Below are positions 16,144-24,515 of a stretch of DNA of 35,620 nt, in pieces; positions within the stretch are counted from its first letter, which is position 1; each line of letters opens with the position of its first letter. The stretch covers positions 1 through 35,620 of the forward strand of contig JASHNT010000047.1 in the NCBI GenBank assembly GCA_030041495.1, in the 5' to 3' direction. This DNA is from Bryobacteraceae bacterium (GTDB lineage Bacteria; Acidobacteriota; Terriglobia; Bryobacterales; Bryobacteraceae). A program made the position numbers and the translations under genes. Under the pieces are notes generated by a model, which saw only the letters and a program-made list of their open reading frames with translations, was not told where the DNA came from and searched no databases.

Positions 16144-18183
16144 TTAGGAGCCCGCCACCCAGACACTGACCATGTCCGTGCTCCCATCGGCGGTTTGCAC
16201 GCTTATCATCTGTGCTCCGGAAGGAGTGTTCGCCGGAATCTGGATATTGAGCTGATACAGGCTCGCGAGGCCGGGAGACAGCCCTTCGAATTGGATGTCG
16301 GTTACCGGAATCCCGCCGACGGTGACGCTCACCGGAGCCGTCGCCATTGCCAGCGGCTTGAACGGAGCAGCCATTCCATCGCCGACCGTTGGACTCACCG
16401 CGCCCAAACCGGTCAGATACACCCCCACGATTTCGCCTGTCTGCGCCGGACTGGATTGCGAAATCACCGTTCCATCCGCGTGCGTGATCGCCCCCGCTCC
16501 CAATCCATTCGCGCTCAAGCTGAACACACCTGGAGCGGTCGGCGCCAGCGGCACCGTCACCGGATTCGATTGCGCCCCGTTCACCGTCGCCAGGAAGGTC
16601 GCGGTGGATCCCGTGACCTCATACGGAACCACGGCGTTGATCTGGTTCGCGGAGACTGCGTAAATCGGAGCATTGATGCCGTTCACCGTCAGCGTGGTCT
16701 GCCCCAGAAAATTCGGGAACGGAATGCCGGCCTGTTGCGAGATCCCCAGTCCCGTTCCGAACAGGGCCACAAAGCCTCCCGGCGAAACCGGATATCCCGG
16801 GGGAGCGTAACTCGCTGCGTTGAACACTCCCAGCGGATTCAGGAAGGGCAGCGGCCCGACTTGCGACTGCGGCAGCACGCTGGTCCCCGCGAATAATTCA
16901 TACGCCGTCGACCCCGCAGCGCCGGTGGTCGAAAACACCACCGTGTTCGACGCCAGCGCGAGCCGCTCCTGCGTCGATGAGTATGTGCCTGACCCGTCCG
17001 CGTTCAGGGAATACGGCAACAACATGGTCGCATCCGTCAGTGCCGAGCTCGCCGACGTGTGCGTCCGCTGCTCCCACACCGCGCCCTGGCTGGTGGGATT
17101 CACCGATCCTACCACGGCGGTGAACGCCGTCGTGGCTGTGTCGTAGCGCAAGCCCGCCCCAAAGTAGAGCCCGCTCCAGCTCGCGTTGCTGGCGCTGTTG
17201 GCCGACTGTCCGCCGAATTGTTTAATGCCGATAATGATGCCATGCCCTCCCGCCTGGCTGGACCCCGCGATGAAGCAGTTGCCGTCGGCCGAGACGTAGA
17301 GGTCCTTCATCCCTTCGATGAGCTGCGTGGTAACGTCGAGCCCCGAAGCCGCCGGGAAATTCATGGTGCCGCTACCCTGGGTGCCAAGCAGGTAGGTGAT
17401 CGGCCCCACCGTCTGCGTCATCTGTGTGTTGCCCAAATTGGCTGCCTGCCCGCTCACCGTATCCTCCGCGAAACTCCCCGAGCCGTTCGCGGTCAATGTG
17501 AAGTTCGTCTCGCGGATATCCGTCACGCCGCCGTTCGGAAATTCCAGGCTGGAGACCCAGTACGGGCCCAGCAATGCACGGTTGCTCGCAGCCTCAGTGG
17601 ACGCATGAATCGCAATCAGCAGGTCGAATGTGTTCGGTCCCGCTTCGGTGGAGGATCCCACCAATCCCTCTGCCCCCAGCCGCAGATTCATGTTGACTCC
17701 CGGAAGCAAGGGATTTGACATGGTCACGAATCCGCCCGCATTCACCGTGAAGGTTCCCGATCCGGAGAGATTCGTCGCCGCACCAGTCCCGCTGAGCTGC
17801 GTTCCGGTCACCGTGTAATTGCCAAATCCGTCGAAGGTCAAAGTGCCCTCGCCGCTCAGCGTCTGGCTGACCGTTGCGCCGCTGCTGGTCTGAAGGGCCA
17901 CCTCACGGAAAAAGTACTCCCCGTTCAAAGATGACGCCGTTGTCACTTGAGCCCTGGCGGCGACAGCGAGCATCAGCATGCCGCAAAGGGCGCGCAGGCA
18001 CCCGCGTTCCAGACAAGTAAGCTGCCCGCGGGCGGAGCTCGCCTGTTCCGGGTTTTGCGGGCAATGACTTAGTAGAGAGTAGGTTGCGGCGCGCACCACC
18101 GGAGGAATCGGGAACTGTTTCGCGCCGCAATCCGTTTTGCGCGTGTTCCTCAAAAACCCTATGCCCCTGTATCCTGATTTCAT
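16144..18183 (-). CDS. Secreted protein with C-terminal TIGR03437-type domain
   Basis: The frame encodes up to 679 residues. Residues 66-78 (RALCGMLMLAVAARAQ) look like the core and cleavage site of a signal peptide, so the true N-terminus is probably near residue 50-60; only rarer start codons such as CTG are in frame there, and the ATG at 18183 would give an unusually long leader. Residues about 80-460 are repetitive, Ser/Thr/Gly-rich beta structure (NGEYFFREVALQTSSG). Residues about 465-679 form the TIGR03437 region: VFNAASYAPPGYPVSPGGF, 'GTGLG', 'NGINAPIYAVSANQINAVVPYEV', and 'LYQLNIQIPANTPSG'. Such proteins are expanded in Solibacter-like Acidobacteriota; their function is unknown. It is divergent from the MATE gene. 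Confidence 0.8.
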   Translation of the reverse strand: MKSGYRGIGFLRNTRKTDCGAKQFPIPPVVRAATYSLLSHCPQNPEQASSARGQLTCLERGCLRALCGMLMLAVAARAQVTTASSLNGEYFFREVALQTSSGATVSQTLSGEGTLTFDGFGNYTVTGTQLSGTGAATNLSGSGTFTVNAGGFVTMSNPLLPGVNMNLRLGAEGLVGSSTEAGPNTFDLLIAIHASTEAASNRALLGPYWVSSLEFPNGGVTDIRETNFTLTANGSGSFAEDTVSGQAANLGNTQMTQTVGPITYLLGTQGSGTMNFPAASGLDVTTQLIEGMKDLYVSADGNCFIAGSSQAGGHGIIIGIKQFGGQSANSASNASWSGLYFGAGLRYDTATTAFTAVVGSVNPTSQGAVWEQRTHTSASSALTDATMLLPYSLNADGSGTYSSTQERLALASNTVVFSTTGAAGSTAYELFAGTSVLPQSQVGPLPFLNPLGVFNAASYAPPGYPVSPGGFVALFGTGLGISQQAGIPFPNFLGQTTLTVNGINAPIYAVSANQINAVVPYEVTGSTATFLATVNGAQSNPVTVPLAPTAPGVFSLSANGLGAGAITHADGTVISQSSPAQTGEIVGVYLTGLGAVSPTVGDGMAAPFKPLAMATAPVSVTVGGIPVTDIQFEGLSPGLASLYQLNIQIPANTPSGAQMISVQTADGSTDMVSVWVAGS

Positions 18184-18251
18184 GTTCTTAGTTTCTCCAA
18201 CCTTAGATTCTCCAACCTTAAAGCACGCGGCGTATCGGACGGAAATACCGC

Positions 18252-19577
18252 ATGGCTGAAAGCGAACTCTCCGGGACGTTGCGTCTGGCCGGTCCCATCG
18301 TCTTGGCCGAGCTGGGCTGGATGGCCATGGGCAACGTCGACGTCATGATGGTGGGCCGCGTCAGCGGTGAAGCCATCGCGGCCGTCAGTTTGGGAACGAC
18401 CATCTTTTATACGGTAGCCATCTGCGCCAGCGGGATGTTGCTGGGGATGGACACTCTGGTTTCGCAAGCGTTCGGCGCAAAGGATCGGGAGCGCGCTCGC
18501 CATTCCCTGGTGCAGGGCTTATGGATCTCGCTCCTTCTCGTTCCCTCCGTGATAGGGATTGTTGAGGTTTCTGAACCGTTTCTCGCCAAATTCGGGGTAA
18601 ATCCCCTAGTACTACGGGGAGGCCTCCCGTACCTGCGCGTGCTGAACTGGAGCACGCCGCCTTTACTACTGTACTTCTGCCTGCGCCGCTACCTCCAGGC
18701 CGCCGGCGTGGTACGCCCGGTCATGTGGGTGCTGCTCACCGCGAACCTGGTGAATCTGACCGGCAACTGGATTTTGGTTTTCGGACGCTTCGGCCTTCCG
18801 GCTCTGGGGGCGGTGGGCTCGGGTTGGGCCACTTTCGTCTCGCGACTCTACATGGCTGCAGCGCTCGTCGTCATTCTTCGCCGCATCGACCCCGGCATCC
18901 TTCGCGAAACCGACTGGCGCCCCGATCTCTCCGGCATCCGGGCCTTAGCCAAGCTAGGATTTCCCGCCGCCGGGCAGATTGGCGTCGAATACGGAGTCTT
19001 CACCGTCGCCACTTTACTGGTGGGCCGCTTGAATGCTCTCTCGCTCGCCGCGCATCAGCTCGCGCTGAGCACGGTCTACACTACGTACATGCTCCCGCTG
19101 GGCCTGAGCTCGGCCGCAGCCGTGCGGGTCGGCCAGGCTCTGGGCCGCGGCGATGCGCGCTCGGCCTCGCGCTCCGGATGGGCGGCCGTGGGTGTGGGAG
19201 CTGCCGCGATGTCGGCCGCGGCGGTAATCCTGCTCACCGTTCCGCGCTCGATCGCCCGTCTGTTTACGCCGGAGCTGGGTGTGATTGCCGGCGCCGCCAC
19301 GCTGCTTCGCATCGCGGCCTTCTTTCAGCTCTTCGACGGATTGCAGGTGGTCACAACCGGCGCACTGCGCGGAGCCGGCGATACGCGCACGCCCATGCTG
19401 TGCCACTTCGCCGGTTACTGGCTGATCGGATTGCCGGTCGGCGTGTGGCTGTGCTTCGGCCGCAACTGGGGCGCGCCCGGCCTGTGGACTGGCCTGTCGC
19501 TAGCGTTAATCCTGATCGGGAGCGTGCTGACACTGTTATGGCGGCGCGCGGCCTTAAGCTTCGCTCTGCTAAAATGA
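18252..19577 (+). CDS. MATE family efflux transporter
   Basis: A 441-residue inner-membrane protein with about 12 hydrophobic segments in two similar halves. The first helix pattern PIVLAELGWMAMGNVDVMMVGR and 'GMDTLVSQAFGA' are characteristic of MATE exporters; the second half repeats the theme with 'LSSAAAVRVGQALG' and 'GALRGAGDTRTPM'. It would expel cationic drugs or metabolites in exchange for Na+ or H+. The length is normal (440-460). The start is ATG 18252, 68 bases from the divergent TIGR03437 gene. tRNA-Phe follows 26 bases after its stop. Confidence 0.92.
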   Translation: MAESELSGTLRLAGPIVLAELGWMAMGNVDVMMVGRVSGEAIAAVSLGTTIFYTVAICASGMLLGMDTLVSQAFGAKDRERARHSLVQGLWISLLLVPSVIGIVEVSEPFLAKFGVNPLVLRGGLPYLRVLNWSTPPLLLYFCLRRYLQAAGVVRPVMWVLLTANLVNLTGNWILVFGRFGLPALGAVGSGWATFVSRLYMAAALVVILRRIDPGILRETDWRPDLSGIRALAKLGFPAAGQIGVEYGVFTVATLLVGRLNALSLAAHQLALSTVYTTYMLPLGLSSAAAVRVGQALGRGDARSASRSGWAAVGVGAAAMSAAAVILLTVPRSIARLFTPELGVIAGAATLLRIAAFFQLFDGLQVVTTGALRGAGDTRTPMLCHFAGYWLIGLPVGVWLCFGRNWGAPGLWTGLSLALILIGSVLTLLWRRAALSFALLK

Positions 19578-19603
19578 GGAAGTTTCTTGGAGCACCCCCC
19601 TGC

Positions 19604-19679
19604 GGCCAGGTAGCTCAGTTGGTAGAGCGCAGCCCTGAAAAGGCTGGCGTCGGCGGTTCGATTCCGTCCCTGGCCACCA
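19604..19679 (+). tRNA. tRNA-Phe (GAA anticodon), integration site of the element
   Basis: Full cloverleaf: acceptor GGCCAGG/CCTGGCC, anticodon arm CAGCC-CTGAAAA-GGCTG with anticodon GAA, T arm GGCGG-TTCGATT-CCGTC, discriminator A and encoded CCA. The last 21 bases are repeated at 34320-34340, so an element has inserted at its 3' end and restored the gene. Confidence 0.96.
19659..19679 (+). other. attL core (21 bp, tRNA-Phe 3' end)
   Basis: The last 21 bases of tRNA-Phe, including the T loop, acceptor strand and CCA. They are identical to 34320-34340; the identity ends at both edges. Confidence 0.92.
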
Positions 19680-19697
19680 CCCTAACCCGTTCGATCT

Positions 19698-20822
19698 TCA
19701 ACACTTAGCTGTCTGCTCCTCCGTCTGTGCCAAATGTGTGCCATGGATTTCCCGGATCAGCATGTCCTGCTGTGTCTGATACTCAGGAGTCCACTTCGCG
19801 TAGTACCGGCGGACGATGGCGGGGCTGTCCCCGAGAATGGCTGCTACTTTCTCGATGGACCCGTCCTTCTTCCCCAAGAGTTCTGAAGCAAGCGTGTGGC
19901 GAAACCGGTGCGGATGGCCGCCCGCTACACCAGACAGCTTGAAGACAGCGTGCAGGGTGCGCCAGGCGGCCTTTACCAGGGTGCGCTGGCCCGTCGCGTC
20001 GCTATAGAAGAATCGCTGATTGTCTTTGGCGGCCTCTCTCGGGTGCGGAAGAACCGCGAGCGCGTCCAGAACGGAGCTGGGCAACTCCACTCGGATGATC
20101 CTCTTGTTCTTGACTGCGCGCTTTTCAAGGCGGTTTCCTTTGATGTGGTCGCGGGACAGGGTGACGACGTCGCTGATCCGCAGGCCGGCATAGCGCATCA
20201 ATAGGATCATCGCTTTCGCCCGCCGGCGTTCGTAACTACTCGTGCCGATTCGGTCGCAGGCGGAGATGATTTTGATAATCTGATCCCTGGTGTACGGTTC
20301 GACCTGGTTGGGTTCAAGCACACGTGGAATCTTGATAGCCTTGGCTGGATTCTTCGTAGCCCAATCGCGGTCGCGGCAGAACTCGAACAACTGACGGAGC
20401 AGTTCGACGTCTTTCACCCACGATTTGAATCCGCCGCGCATCCCCGCGTACTGGTCCATTGCTTCGACGTTGACCTGATCGACATAGTGCAGCGACTCCC
20501 TCGCGCAGAACTCTGTGAAATAGCGGAGGAGCCTCTTATAGCGGCGTTTCGTTTCCTCTGCGTTCCCCTGGTGCTGCGCCTGAAAGGCTGCTACCGCATC
20601 GAGAATGCGTTTCCGGGGACGTCCAAGAGCGCCGGCTTGCATCTCTTCGAGGCGCCTCGCTGCCCGGGCAAGATCGCGGGTTTTTAGTGTGCGTCGGATC
20701 CTGTGGCCTGCTTCGTTGGTGCCGACGGCATGCAGGACGCATTTCCCTCGGCACTTGAGATAGTTGGGTCCTTTATTTTCGTCGGGGCACTTTGGTGAGT
20801 GCCGTCTTTGGAGTGTTAGCAT
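19698..20822 (-). CDS. int: Tyrosine recombinase (integrase)
   Basis: A 374-residue integrase. The N-terminus carries Cys residues in a zinc-finger-like pattern (SPKCPD...YLKCRGKC). A SAM-like core-binding domain follows (about residues 70-165), then the catalytic domain with Arg215 (RYAGLRISDVVTL), His305-Arg-Phe-Arg308 (HPHRFRHT) and the tyrosine at 340-341 (VRRYYAKW). Start 20822 is chosen over 20894 because MLTLQRRHS begins the recognisable family N-terminus and lies just after the upstream HTH gene (10-base gap). The 3' end lies 18 bases from the tRNA-Phe attL, the usual place for the integrase of a tRNA-targeting element. It should carry out integration and, with an excisionase, excision. 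Confidence 0.95.
   Translation of the reverse strand: MLTLQRRHSPKCPDENKGPNYLKCRGKCVLHAVGTNEAGHRIRRTLKTRDLARAARRLEEMQAGALGRPRKRILDAVAAFQAQHQGNAEETKRRYKRLLRYFTEFCARESLHYVDQVNVEAMDQYAGMRGGFKSWVKDVELLRQLFEFCRDRDWATKNPAKAIKIPRVLEPNQVEPYTRDQIIKIISACDRIGTSSYERRRAKAMILLMRYAGLRISDVVTLSRDHIKGNRLEKRAVKNKRIIRVELPSSVLDALAVLPHPREAAKDNQRFFYSDATGQRTLVKAAWRTLHAVFKLSGVAGGHPHRFRHTLASELLGKKDGSIEKVAAILGDSPAIVRRYYAKWTPEYQTQQDMLIREIHGTHLAQTEEQTAKC
19726..19743 (+). other. Left arm-type site pair (TGTGCCA, 11-bp spacing)
   Basis: Two direct TGTGCCA copies (19726-19732 and 19737-19743) start 11 bases apart, 46 bases inside the attL core and within the 3' end of int. A matching pair with the same spacing and direction is at 34218-34235 inside attR. 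Confidence 0.5.
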
Positions 20823-20832
20823 GACTGACACC

Positions 20833-21075
20833 TTAGCTCTGGGTCCGACGACGGTATTCCTGCATCGCCAACGAGTATGGAATCCGCAGTTCAACGCGCG
20901 ACCGCTTCCCGTTCTTTGCCGGCTCGCCGAGTTTCAGCACGCCAGGCATGTCTTGGAACCAGCGAATGACGCAGGAGGGACTGATTCCCCAAAGCTCAGC
21001 CAAGAACTGCGGTGAATAGTGCTGGTCGACCACGACTGGCTGCGGATCGACAACGCGATTCATCGACCCGATCAC
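20833..21075 (-). CDS. Small HTH DNA-binding protein, excisionase-like
   Basis: An 80-residue basic protein. The segment YSPQFLAELWGISPSCVIRW followed by 'FQDMPGVLKL' reads as a winged or MerR/Xis-like helix-turn-helix, and 'RVELRIPYSLAMQEYRRR' as the typical end. It starts at GTG 21075, which overlaps the stop of the upstream gene (GTGA), or at ATG 21063. It ends 10 bases before int, so int is probably translated from the same mRNA. It may act as recombination directionality factor or regulator of int. Confidence 0.65.
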   Translation of the reverse strand: MIGSMNRVVDPQPVVVDQHYSPQFLAELWGISPSCVIRWFQDMPGVLKLGEPAKNGKRSRVELRIPYSLAMQEYRRRTQS

Positions 21076-21428
21076 TGGTTCACCTCCAACCTAAGGGCCG
21101 ACGCGATCGCCAGGGTGATGGTCCGAGCCTTGTCGCTGCCGACAGCCCTACCTGTATTCCGGCCGACGCGCACAAGCGCGCTGAAGCCTCGTTCTGGAGT
21201 GCTCGATAGACTGTATCGGCTCGCGGCGCTGCTCAGCAGTTGCATCGCGTGTTCGACGCGCTCAAATGGACGGAACCGCGATCTCGCGATCCAGCTGCGG
21301 CCGGAGGTCAGATACCTCCCAGGGGCGGACCGCCAACCCAGGATCGTGCGTGCCAACTCATCTGTCAGACGGGCTTCGTCTGAACGTGTTGGCTTCGAAG
21401 AACGGCCGCGCGACCTTGGATGGCTCAT
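21072..21428 (-). CDS. Hypothetical protein of the integration operon
   Basis: A 118-residue product. Its ATG at 21428 overlaps the stop of the upstream HTH gene (ATGA), and its own stop overlaps the next start (GTGA), which makes it a convincing coupled gene. Content: basic N-terminus, then ELARTILGWRSAPGRYLTSG, 'WIARSRFRPFERVEHAMQLL', and 'VRVGRNTGRAVGSDKARTIT'. I know no function; the position between two excisionase-like genes suggests a role in recombination or its control. Confidence 0.6.
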   Translation of the reverse strand: MSHPRSRGRSSKPTRSDEARLTDELARTILGWRSAPGRYLTSGRSWIARSRFRPFERVEHAMQLLSSAASRYSLSSTPERGFSALVRVGRNTGRAVGSDKARTITLAIASALRLEVNQ

Positions 21429-21664
21429 GCTGCCCGACCTCCGCCGGCCGGCAACTCTCTGATGAAGTCGGCGAGGTCCGGACCAAAATATCGAACACAG
21501 CGACCGATTTTGCGAAACCTCGGTCCGCGGCCCTGCCGACGCCAAGCGCGCAACGTCTCGACGGAGAGGCACAAATATGAGGCGGCCGCCCGCTCGTCGC
21601 AGAACCCTGTGCACCCCAGTATTCCTTGGGTTGGAAGAGGTTGGGTTGGTATTGGCATACTCAA
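21425..21664 (-). CDS. AlpA/excisionase-type HTH protein
   Basis: A 79-residue product with a clear MerR-like (HTH_17) domain at about residues 23-70: DERAAASYLCLSVETLRAWR, then 'GRGPRFRKIGRCVRYFGPDLADFI'. Such proteins act as excisionases or as activators of integrase genes. It heads the chain of coupled genes leading to int. The upstream gene-free stretch 21665-21728 probably holds the promoter. Confidence 0.8.
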   Translation of the reverse strand: MSMPIPTQPLPTQGILGCTGFCDERAAASYLCLSVETLRAWRRQGRGPRFRKIGRCVRYFGPDLADFIRELPAGGGRAA

Positions 21665-21728
21665 TCGTATGCAACCGGGTTTGCGATTGAAATAGCCCCG
21701 AATTTAATAGCCGCTACTGAATTCCAAG

Positions 21729-22283
21729 CTAATTTCGTAGCGTGAACATCTGGCGGTAGATAGCCCCACGAACGCGGTCACGCAATTTTTTTTGCCTGGT
21801 GGGCTTTCTTGTGGCACGGGACCACTCTTCCGGATAAAACTGCGCCGCGAAGTTGCTCAGAACTTCCTTTTCGGGAACGGGGCGTCCCCGCCTCTCCCAT
21901 TCCTGCTGAATCTTTAGGGATTGGTCGGCCGGAGGTCGCCCTCTCAGGTTGGCTCTCGGCACTATTACGCCCTCTGGAGGAGGCGCGTCCAGGTACTGAA
22001 GCAATAGCTTGATCATGTCCCTAAAGACATCTGGGCTGTTTTCCTTGGAGGCTGCCTTAAGGATCCTTCCGAATTCTGTTTTCTTAAGTTGCGCTGCGGC
22101 TATAGCAAACGGTGTGGGTTGAAATAGAAGCTCTCGCAGGCTGCCGATGCTAACCTTGGCTTCGTGACCGTGGATGGTAAACAGCCTCTGCATCCACTCG
22201 CTGTACTCCGGTACAGCCCAGAATTGAGGCCACGAGAGCCTCGGCTGCTGACTGGAAACGGGCGTCCATGGTTTTCTTGGCAT
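21729..22283 (-). CDS. Hypothetical protein, paralogous C-terminal domain (A)
   Basis: A 184-residue product starting directly after the stop of the upstream gene (TAGATG, no gap). The last 65 residues (RGRPPADQSLKIQQEWERRG, 'FYPEEWSRA', 'KKLRDRVRGAIYRQ') align with the end of the 22284-22781 product. The N-terminal 110 residues are unique (SWPQFWAVPEYSEWMQRLF). The C-terminal part is strongly basic and could bind nucleic acid. No family recognised. Confidence 0.6.
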   Translation of the reverse strand: MPRKPWTPVSSQQPRLSWPQFWAVPEYSEWMQRLFTIHGHEAKVSIGSLRELLFQPTPFAIAAAQLKKTEFGRILKAASKENSPDVFRDMIKLLLQYLDAPPPEGVIVPRANLRGRPPADQSLKIQQEWERRGRPVPEKEVLSNFAAQFYPEEWSRATRKPTRQKKLRDRVRGAIYRQMFTLRN

Positions 22284-22781
22284 CTATGGTCTCGGCAGTT
22301 TAGTTCCCGATTTTTGCGCTCGAAGAATTGCTCCGCGCACTCTGTCTCTCAGGCGTTTACGTCCCCGAGTTCCCGCCGCGGCGACCTCCTCGGGATAGAA
22401 TTTTCTGGCCAACTCGTCGCAGACGACTCTTATAACCGACGGACTCCCGAGATCGATCCAGGCCTGAAAAATGGCATCCGTGTGACCTGCCGGGCTCCGA
22501 CCCCGAGGCTTCTTTCCCAGGTGCGCAACCACTTCCCTGCTGACGGTGTCCGCGGTCTTTATGATCTCTACTTTTCGGGCCGCTGCAGCGTTCGACGCCG
22601 ATTGAGTCTCTTTCAGCAATTCCCTGATCTCGCGAACTTGCCGTTCGGCCGCCGCAAGTACAATGCCGTTGTGCGACGTGGGAAGTTGGTCAAATTGCGC
22701 TCGGGCTAGTTCTAGCCGTTCAAACGCGTCAACGAGTTTCTCTTCGAGCCTTCGGCGAGGTTCGGTAGCGTTAGAACTCAT
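22284..22781 (-). CDS. Hypothetical protein, paralogous C-terminal domain (B)
   Basis: A 165-residue product. Residues about 1-75 are a charged, probably coiled-coil helix (RRRLEEKLVDAFERLELARA, 'AAERQVREIRELLKETQSA'). Residues about 92-160 match the end of gene A downstream: RGRSPAGHTDAIFQAWIDLG, 'LARKFYPEE', 'KRLRDRVRGAILRA'. GGGAG precedes the ATG at 22781. It is cotranscribed with gene A and probably with the small gene 22821-23075. Function unknown. Confidence 0.6.
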   Translation of the reverse strand: MSSNATEPRRRLEEKLVDAFERLELARAQFDQLPTSHNGIVLAAAERQVREIRELLKETQSASNAAAARKVEIIKTADTVSREVVAHLGKKPRGRSPAGHTDAIFQAWIDLGSPSVIRVVCDELARKFYPEEVAAAGTRGRKRLRDRVRGAILRAQKSGTKLPRP

Positions 22782-22820
22782 TTCGCGCTCCCTGCCTGCA
22801 TCAGGTTTGTGAAACCAATT

Positions 22821-23075
22821 CTATTGGCCCTCGGGCAATTCTTCGTGCTCAACAGCGGTTCCCCCGGCCTCAGCGATTAGGGCATCGATCTCGTCGTCTT
22901 CGAGATGAATCACCAGTGCTTGGCAAGCCGCCTCGAGGCTTTCATGCGTCAATCGCATTCGTGTCTCGACACGCTTTAGGAATGCCTGTGCACTCAGAGG
23001 TTCCAAAGAGGAAGATCGCTTCGAAAGCGCTGCTGATTCCAAGTCTGCGATTCTGCGTTGGAGAGCCGACCTCAT
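22821..23075 (-). CDS. Small acidic protein, paralogue of 27388-27627
   Basis: The ATG at 23075 gives an 84-residue product that aligns along its whole length with the 79-residue product at 27388-27627; the shared core is FLKRVETRMRL followed by 'ESLE.A.QALV.HLED.E.DAL.AEAG'. The longer frame to 23153 is not shared and looks non-coding. The protein is predicted to be all-helical with an acidic C-terminus. The other copy is coupled to a terminase-small-subunit-like gene and the DUF927-like gene, so these may be small accessory or adaptor proteins. Upstream, 23076-23352 shows no gene. Confidence 0.6.
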   Translation of the reverse strand: MRSALQRRIADLESAALSKRSSSLEPLSAQAFLKRVETRMRLTHESLEAACQALVIHLEDDEIDALIAEAGGTAVEHEELPEGQ

Positions 23076-23352
23076 GACGCGCGGAATCCCCCAAAGGGTT
23101 TCCGAGACAAACATACCATGCCACGAATGTTCGATACCGATAATACGGAACAACAGGCACCTACTGTGCCGCAGTCAAGCGTGCTCCCCTTCACACGCGG
23201 TAGGCGCCCTCGCCGTGAGGGTCTCAAGAATCGCGTCACCTCTGGGACGCGAGCGCGATGAAATTGCGTGCGAGCATGTACAGAGGTTATTGTCCGGACG
23301 AAGCTACCCGTAGGAACACAGTTCACCGCCCTTTTGTTAGTGTTATTAGATC

Positions 23353-23958
23353 GTGCCCGCGCCCAAAGCCAACCCTGGGTTTTCCCCGCCAGAGGAGGGC
23401 CCATCTCATGAAATCTGCTGGGCCAAAACCACGGCCACGGGCGATCCCGGAATAACCGCTTACGATCACTGCCTTAATGTGGGCTGCGTGGCACAAGAAA
23501 TTGTCGATGCCCTCCCACAACACACTCGCGATTTAGCGCCCGCGGGAGCAACCTGCCTCGCCGCATTACACGACGTCGGTAAAGTATCGCCGGGCTTCCA
23601 GGCGAAGTGCGCCCAGTGGCTGGAACGCCACAATTTCTTCGAACGGGCACGCCTGGAAAACTGGGGCGCGGCGGAAGCCGATCATGCGAGGGTGAGCCAG
23701 CTCACGCTTCAACGGCGACTCCCCAACTCCAACATGCACTGCTGGGCAGCCGCTGCCGGCGCTCATCGTAGGACTGTCTTGCACACTCACGGGGCCGACC
23801 AGCGAGTCGTGCTCTTGCCGTTGGGCAAGGGACTGAGCAGGGAACCGCAAGTTTACCCTACGGGTTTTGGTGCTACTTCGCCGGCATATGGGCTCGGCGT
23901 GATTCCGGGAGCAGCGGGAATGCTACTAACGCGTACTCGCCAGGGATCGGCGGCGTGA
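23353..23958 (+). pseudogene. Cas3 HD-nuclease domain fragment
   Basis: Residues 21-140 match the N-terminal HD domain of Cas3: CWAKTTATGDPGITAYDHCLNVG (His39), 'ALHDVGKVSPGFQAK' (His73-Asp74), 'ADHARVSQ' (His111) and 'AAAAGAHRR'. In working Cas3 the last motif is GHHG; here the second His is Arg (residue 139). After about residue 142 the family pattern is lost and no helicase domain follows, against a full Cas3 of 700-900 residues. No other cas gene or CRISPR repeat is near. It is probably a captured and decayed fragment, though a free-standing HD protein cannot be excluded. GTG 23353 is the given start. Confidence 0.6.
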
Positions 23959-24002
23959 CGATTCCGGCGACCAGCATCGAATACGTCGACAAGGCCCGCA
24001 AA

Positions 24003-24356
24003 TGTCACGAAATGTCAGGTTTTTGAATTTTTTGGTAGCCCTACCCAAGCTGATAAGCTAAAGAGAATCTGACAGATAGAAGCTTTCTGGCTTAGCGCCG
24101 TGCCCGAACCCCCTGACATCAAATGGAAGAGTTTTAGGGTCTTCTTCAGCTTCTAAGCGACTGGTAGCCAAGCGTTTGGGGTTCGAACGAGGGGAGAATA
24201 AGCCGCAACCACGATTTGGCCGCGAAGTGGACCAAAAACGGCACGAAAGTGCACGAGATCGGTCAGAAGACCGCACTTTTCGCAACTTTGCCTCCGGTTT
24301 AGTCCACACTTCTGACATCCGCGAAGGGGACCTCTCTGACCTGACAAACCCGACAT
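24003..24356. repeat. Cluster of TGTCAG/CTGACA hexamers in a gene-free region
   Basis: The gene-free stretch 23959-24515 holds five exact copies of one hexamer: TGTCAG at 24013-24018 and CTGACA at 24069, 24113, 24312 and 24341. Near-copies are at 24003, 24336 and 24351. By chance about 0.2 exact copies would be expected in this length on both strands. They may be binding sites for a regulator or replication protein. Confidence 0.45.
24241..24280 (+). other. Stem-loop pair (possible structured RNA or protein site)
   Basis: GCAC-GAAA-GTGC at 24241-24252 closes a GNRA tetraloop. CGGTC-AGAA-GACCG at 24260-24273 forms a second hairpin. AAAGTG at 24246-24251 can instead pair with CACTTT at 24274-24279, so two exclusive folds are possible. 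It is inside the CTGACA cluster. No promoter or terminator is evident. Confidence 0.3.
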
Positions 24357-24515
24357 TTTGATGCGGTGGACCTATACAAGGCTGTCCGGGAGACGGCGCG
24401 GCTGATGGGTGCCTCGGTAGCCTGGTTGGGGCGGGTGCACTCCGCCGGATCGATAGCAGGGTGAACCTAGGGCGTGTCTCTGGCTGCAGCGCGTTTGAGT
24501 GCGGGCGTTCCACGC

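Noticed and set aside
21429-21674. N-terminal extension of the 118-residue hypothetical gene (frame from 21674)
   Set aside because: This part overlaps the clear HTH gene 21425-21664 and is Arg-rich without pattern; the ATGA junction supports the start at 21428.
24176-24190. tRNA-like GGTTCGAAC motif
   Set aside because: No acceptor or anticodon stems can be formed around it.
23959-24515. CRISPR array near the Cas3 fragment
   Set aside because: The repeats are 6-base words at irregular distances; there is no 25-40-base repeat with spacers.
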